A DNA stretch of 40,852 nt. It comes from Fragilariopsis cylindrus CCMP1102. Its lineage: Eukaryota > Bacillariophyta > Bacillariophyceae > Bacillariales > Bacillariaceae. The position numbers were made by a program, and so were the translations under genes. A model generated the notes under the pieces. It searched no databases and was not told where the DNA came from. It saw only the letters and a program-made list of their open reading frames with translations. Location: the NCBI GenBank assembly GCA_900095095.1, contig FMBT01000590.1:1-40852 (forward strand), in the 5' to 3' direction. This document shows positions 39,372-40,852 of the stretch, piece by piece; the stretch's first letter is position 1; every line of letters begins with the position of its first letter.

Positions 39372-40852
39372 CTATTGACAAAAATTTCCCAAATCGCATT
39401 CGTAAGTTGTTATTATTATTCTTTTATTATTGTGTTGGTCATGGTTGCCGTTGACATTGATGTTGTTGTCCGATGATTTCTTCACACGCCTGGACGGACA
39501 AAGTGGTTGTGTTGGTGATACTGCTGCTATTGTTGCTGCATCGTCGATACTGGTGTTGTCCGACGATTTCTTGACACGCTTGGATGATGAACGAAGTGGT
39601 CGTGCTATTGTGGTTATGGTTGTTCCATCGTCGATACTGTTGTTATCCAACGATTTCTTCACACGCTTAGATGGACGAGGTGGTTGTGATATTGTTGATG
39701 GTGTTGCTGTTGTTCCATCGTCGATACGTTCATTCATCAATGATCGTTTTCTATTCTTTTTATCGTTACTAGATGGTGTTGTTTTAGTTCTTGTTGTTGT
39801 TGTTGCTGTTGGTAATTTCGATGAAAGATTATTACCAATCACAGCAGGATTCATTCTCAACAATTCATACGTAGAGTCAATATCATTGTGCTGAGAATTG
39901 TTATAGATACAAATCATTAGCACATGTTCCACAGATAATAGCTTGTCCATAAAATTGGTTCCGGTACAAACAAAAATTTCCTTCCTTCAGATGGATACGA
40001 TCTTCGTATGATCGAGTTGCAGCAACATCGCAAATGGAGGAAGCGAGTTATAATTGTCTAATGAATCCAAAATAGATGGATCTTTGTGAGGATATCCGAT
40101 ATAATTTTAGAATGACATTGAAGACGAATTGCCGTGAGCAACGGATGGCGAGGACTAGGACTACACGACGTAGTCGCGTCTTCCTTTTCCCAATCGTCGT
40201 CTTTAAATACGTTCCAGAAAATTCCCCAGTAAAACATTTATTCTGTCTCGGTAGAGTATCGAGAACACAATTCACCAAAGACATAGAATCATCGTTTGAT
40301 TCATTCATATAAACGTTCATGTATCGATGAAAGAGGTCACGATTGTCTACCTTCCTCAACCATAATAGCATAGCTTGTAGTAAGCTAATACAATAAGTGT
40401 GTCATAATTTTCACGATACAATTCTATTTTCGAATGGAAGCACTTGTTTCTATTTCTTGCAGCACATTCTAAAGCAAATCGCAAAACTTCTTGGCATAAA
40501 ATGATCCGATTCCACCACCATCTTCCATCGACGATAGTACACTACTTTTTTCGGAGATGTATTTCTGTGCCAAAAATGTAGATACCACGTAACAATTTTC
40601 TTCTAATATAACCTTCACGTGTGGAGAAATCACAACATTATCATTATCATTAATCATCATCATTGTCATTATCACGTGAGAGTGACACCATTTGCTGCTT
40701 CAGGAATTCACGAATCAGACACATCGCATAGTTTTCATATCCAAAACAGATCCCCTCTTCATGCTTTTTAGTGTGTCGAAGTAAGATCCGTAAAATTTCC
40801 GGATCAAGAGTTAGGAATACGTCCGGATTGCTACCACACATCTTCGTAAAAT
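39372..40852 (-). pseudogene. ankyrin-like gene, 5'-incomplete and frame-broken
   Basis: The gene enters from beyond 40852 on the minus strand. Successive frames carry a coherent helical protein: 'MCGSNPDVFLTLDPEILRIL' and 'HEEGICFGYENYAMCLIREF' (to about 40655), 'SPHVKVILEENCYVVSTFLA' (40675-40490), a segment near 'EVLRFALECAARN' (about 40485), then 'LFHRYMNVYMNESNDDSM'. Further downstream come 'NYNSLPPFAMLL' (about 40045) and 'DSTYELLRMNPAVIGN' (about 39870). The last two are the 'LP..A........YELLR.NP..' pattern of ankyrin-like repeats in diatom proteins. At least four frame changes are needed. The C-terminus (39372-39780) is different: three imperfect repeats, each ending in (S/R)(K/R)RVKKS, a nuclear-localisation-like cluster, followed by an Asn/Asp run. 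It could be a real gene with introns plus sequence errors, or a decaying one; I cannot decide. Confidence 0.4.

Noticed and set aside
1..40852. tRNA, rRNA or spliceosomal RNA genes
   Set aside because: Scanning by eye for a paired A-box and B-box or known conserved cores found no convincing candidate; a covariance search could still find one.

Overview
The window looks like nuclear DNA of a diatom, or a very close stramenopile. The evidence is: presequences in which a hydrophobic signal is followed by an Ala-Phe junction, as in diatom plastid targeting; long 'PSxxPSxx' repeat proteins; a membrane-anchored protein with several lysine-every-third-residue clusters of the kind known from diatom silica proteins; short GT-AG introns; heavy Asn, Ser and Asp low complexity; and AT-rich flanks full of tri- and pentanucleotide repeats. 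No operon, bacterial promoter, rRNA, tRNA or CRISPR array was seen. The species cannot be named from this window.

Layout. 0.6-2.2 kb (+): a secreted Cys-containing protein and a broken Fic-domain gene. 3.1-4.5 kb (-): a Popeye-like, cyclic-nucleotide-binding-type membrane protein, probably with one small intron. 6.8-7.8 kb (-): an internally duplicated eight-helix membrane protein. 8.4-10.5 kb: a gene-free block of different texture that ends in a roughly 200-bp tandem satellite. 11.0-15.2 kb (+): a three-exon gene that appears to fuse a plastid-type DEG/HtrA serine protease to a phytanoyl-CoA-dioxygenase-like 2OG/Fe(II) oxygenase. 15.5-19.2 kb: a field of gene relics (PS-repeat fragment, dynein heavy-chain stalk, unidentified reading frames). 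19.7-21.8 kb (-): a JmjC-type protein. 22.9-24.9 kb (+): a DUF445 membrane protein. 25.7-26.3 kb (-): a small organelle-type cold-shock-domain protein. 27.0-30.3 kb (+): a large RRM protein with a mitochondrial-type leader. 31.7-35.7 kb (+): the pentalysine/PS-repeat surface protein. 36.3-36.8 kb (-): a Gag-like retroelement remnant. 38.1-39.0 kb (+): a TspO/MBR-like membrane protein. 39.4 kb to the end (-): an incomplete ankyrin-like gene.

The genes do not form a pathway. Common threads are organelle targeting (protease-oxygenase fusion, DUF445 protein, cold-shock protein, RRM protein, possibly the Popeye-like protein) and the cell surface (31.7 kb gene, secreted 0.6 kb gene). Three otherwise intact genes are interrupted only by single-base length changes, some in homopolymers. 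That suggests residual assembly errors rather than decay. The Fic, dynein and 17-19 kb relics carry true-looking stops, many of them TGA, and look like real pseudogenes.
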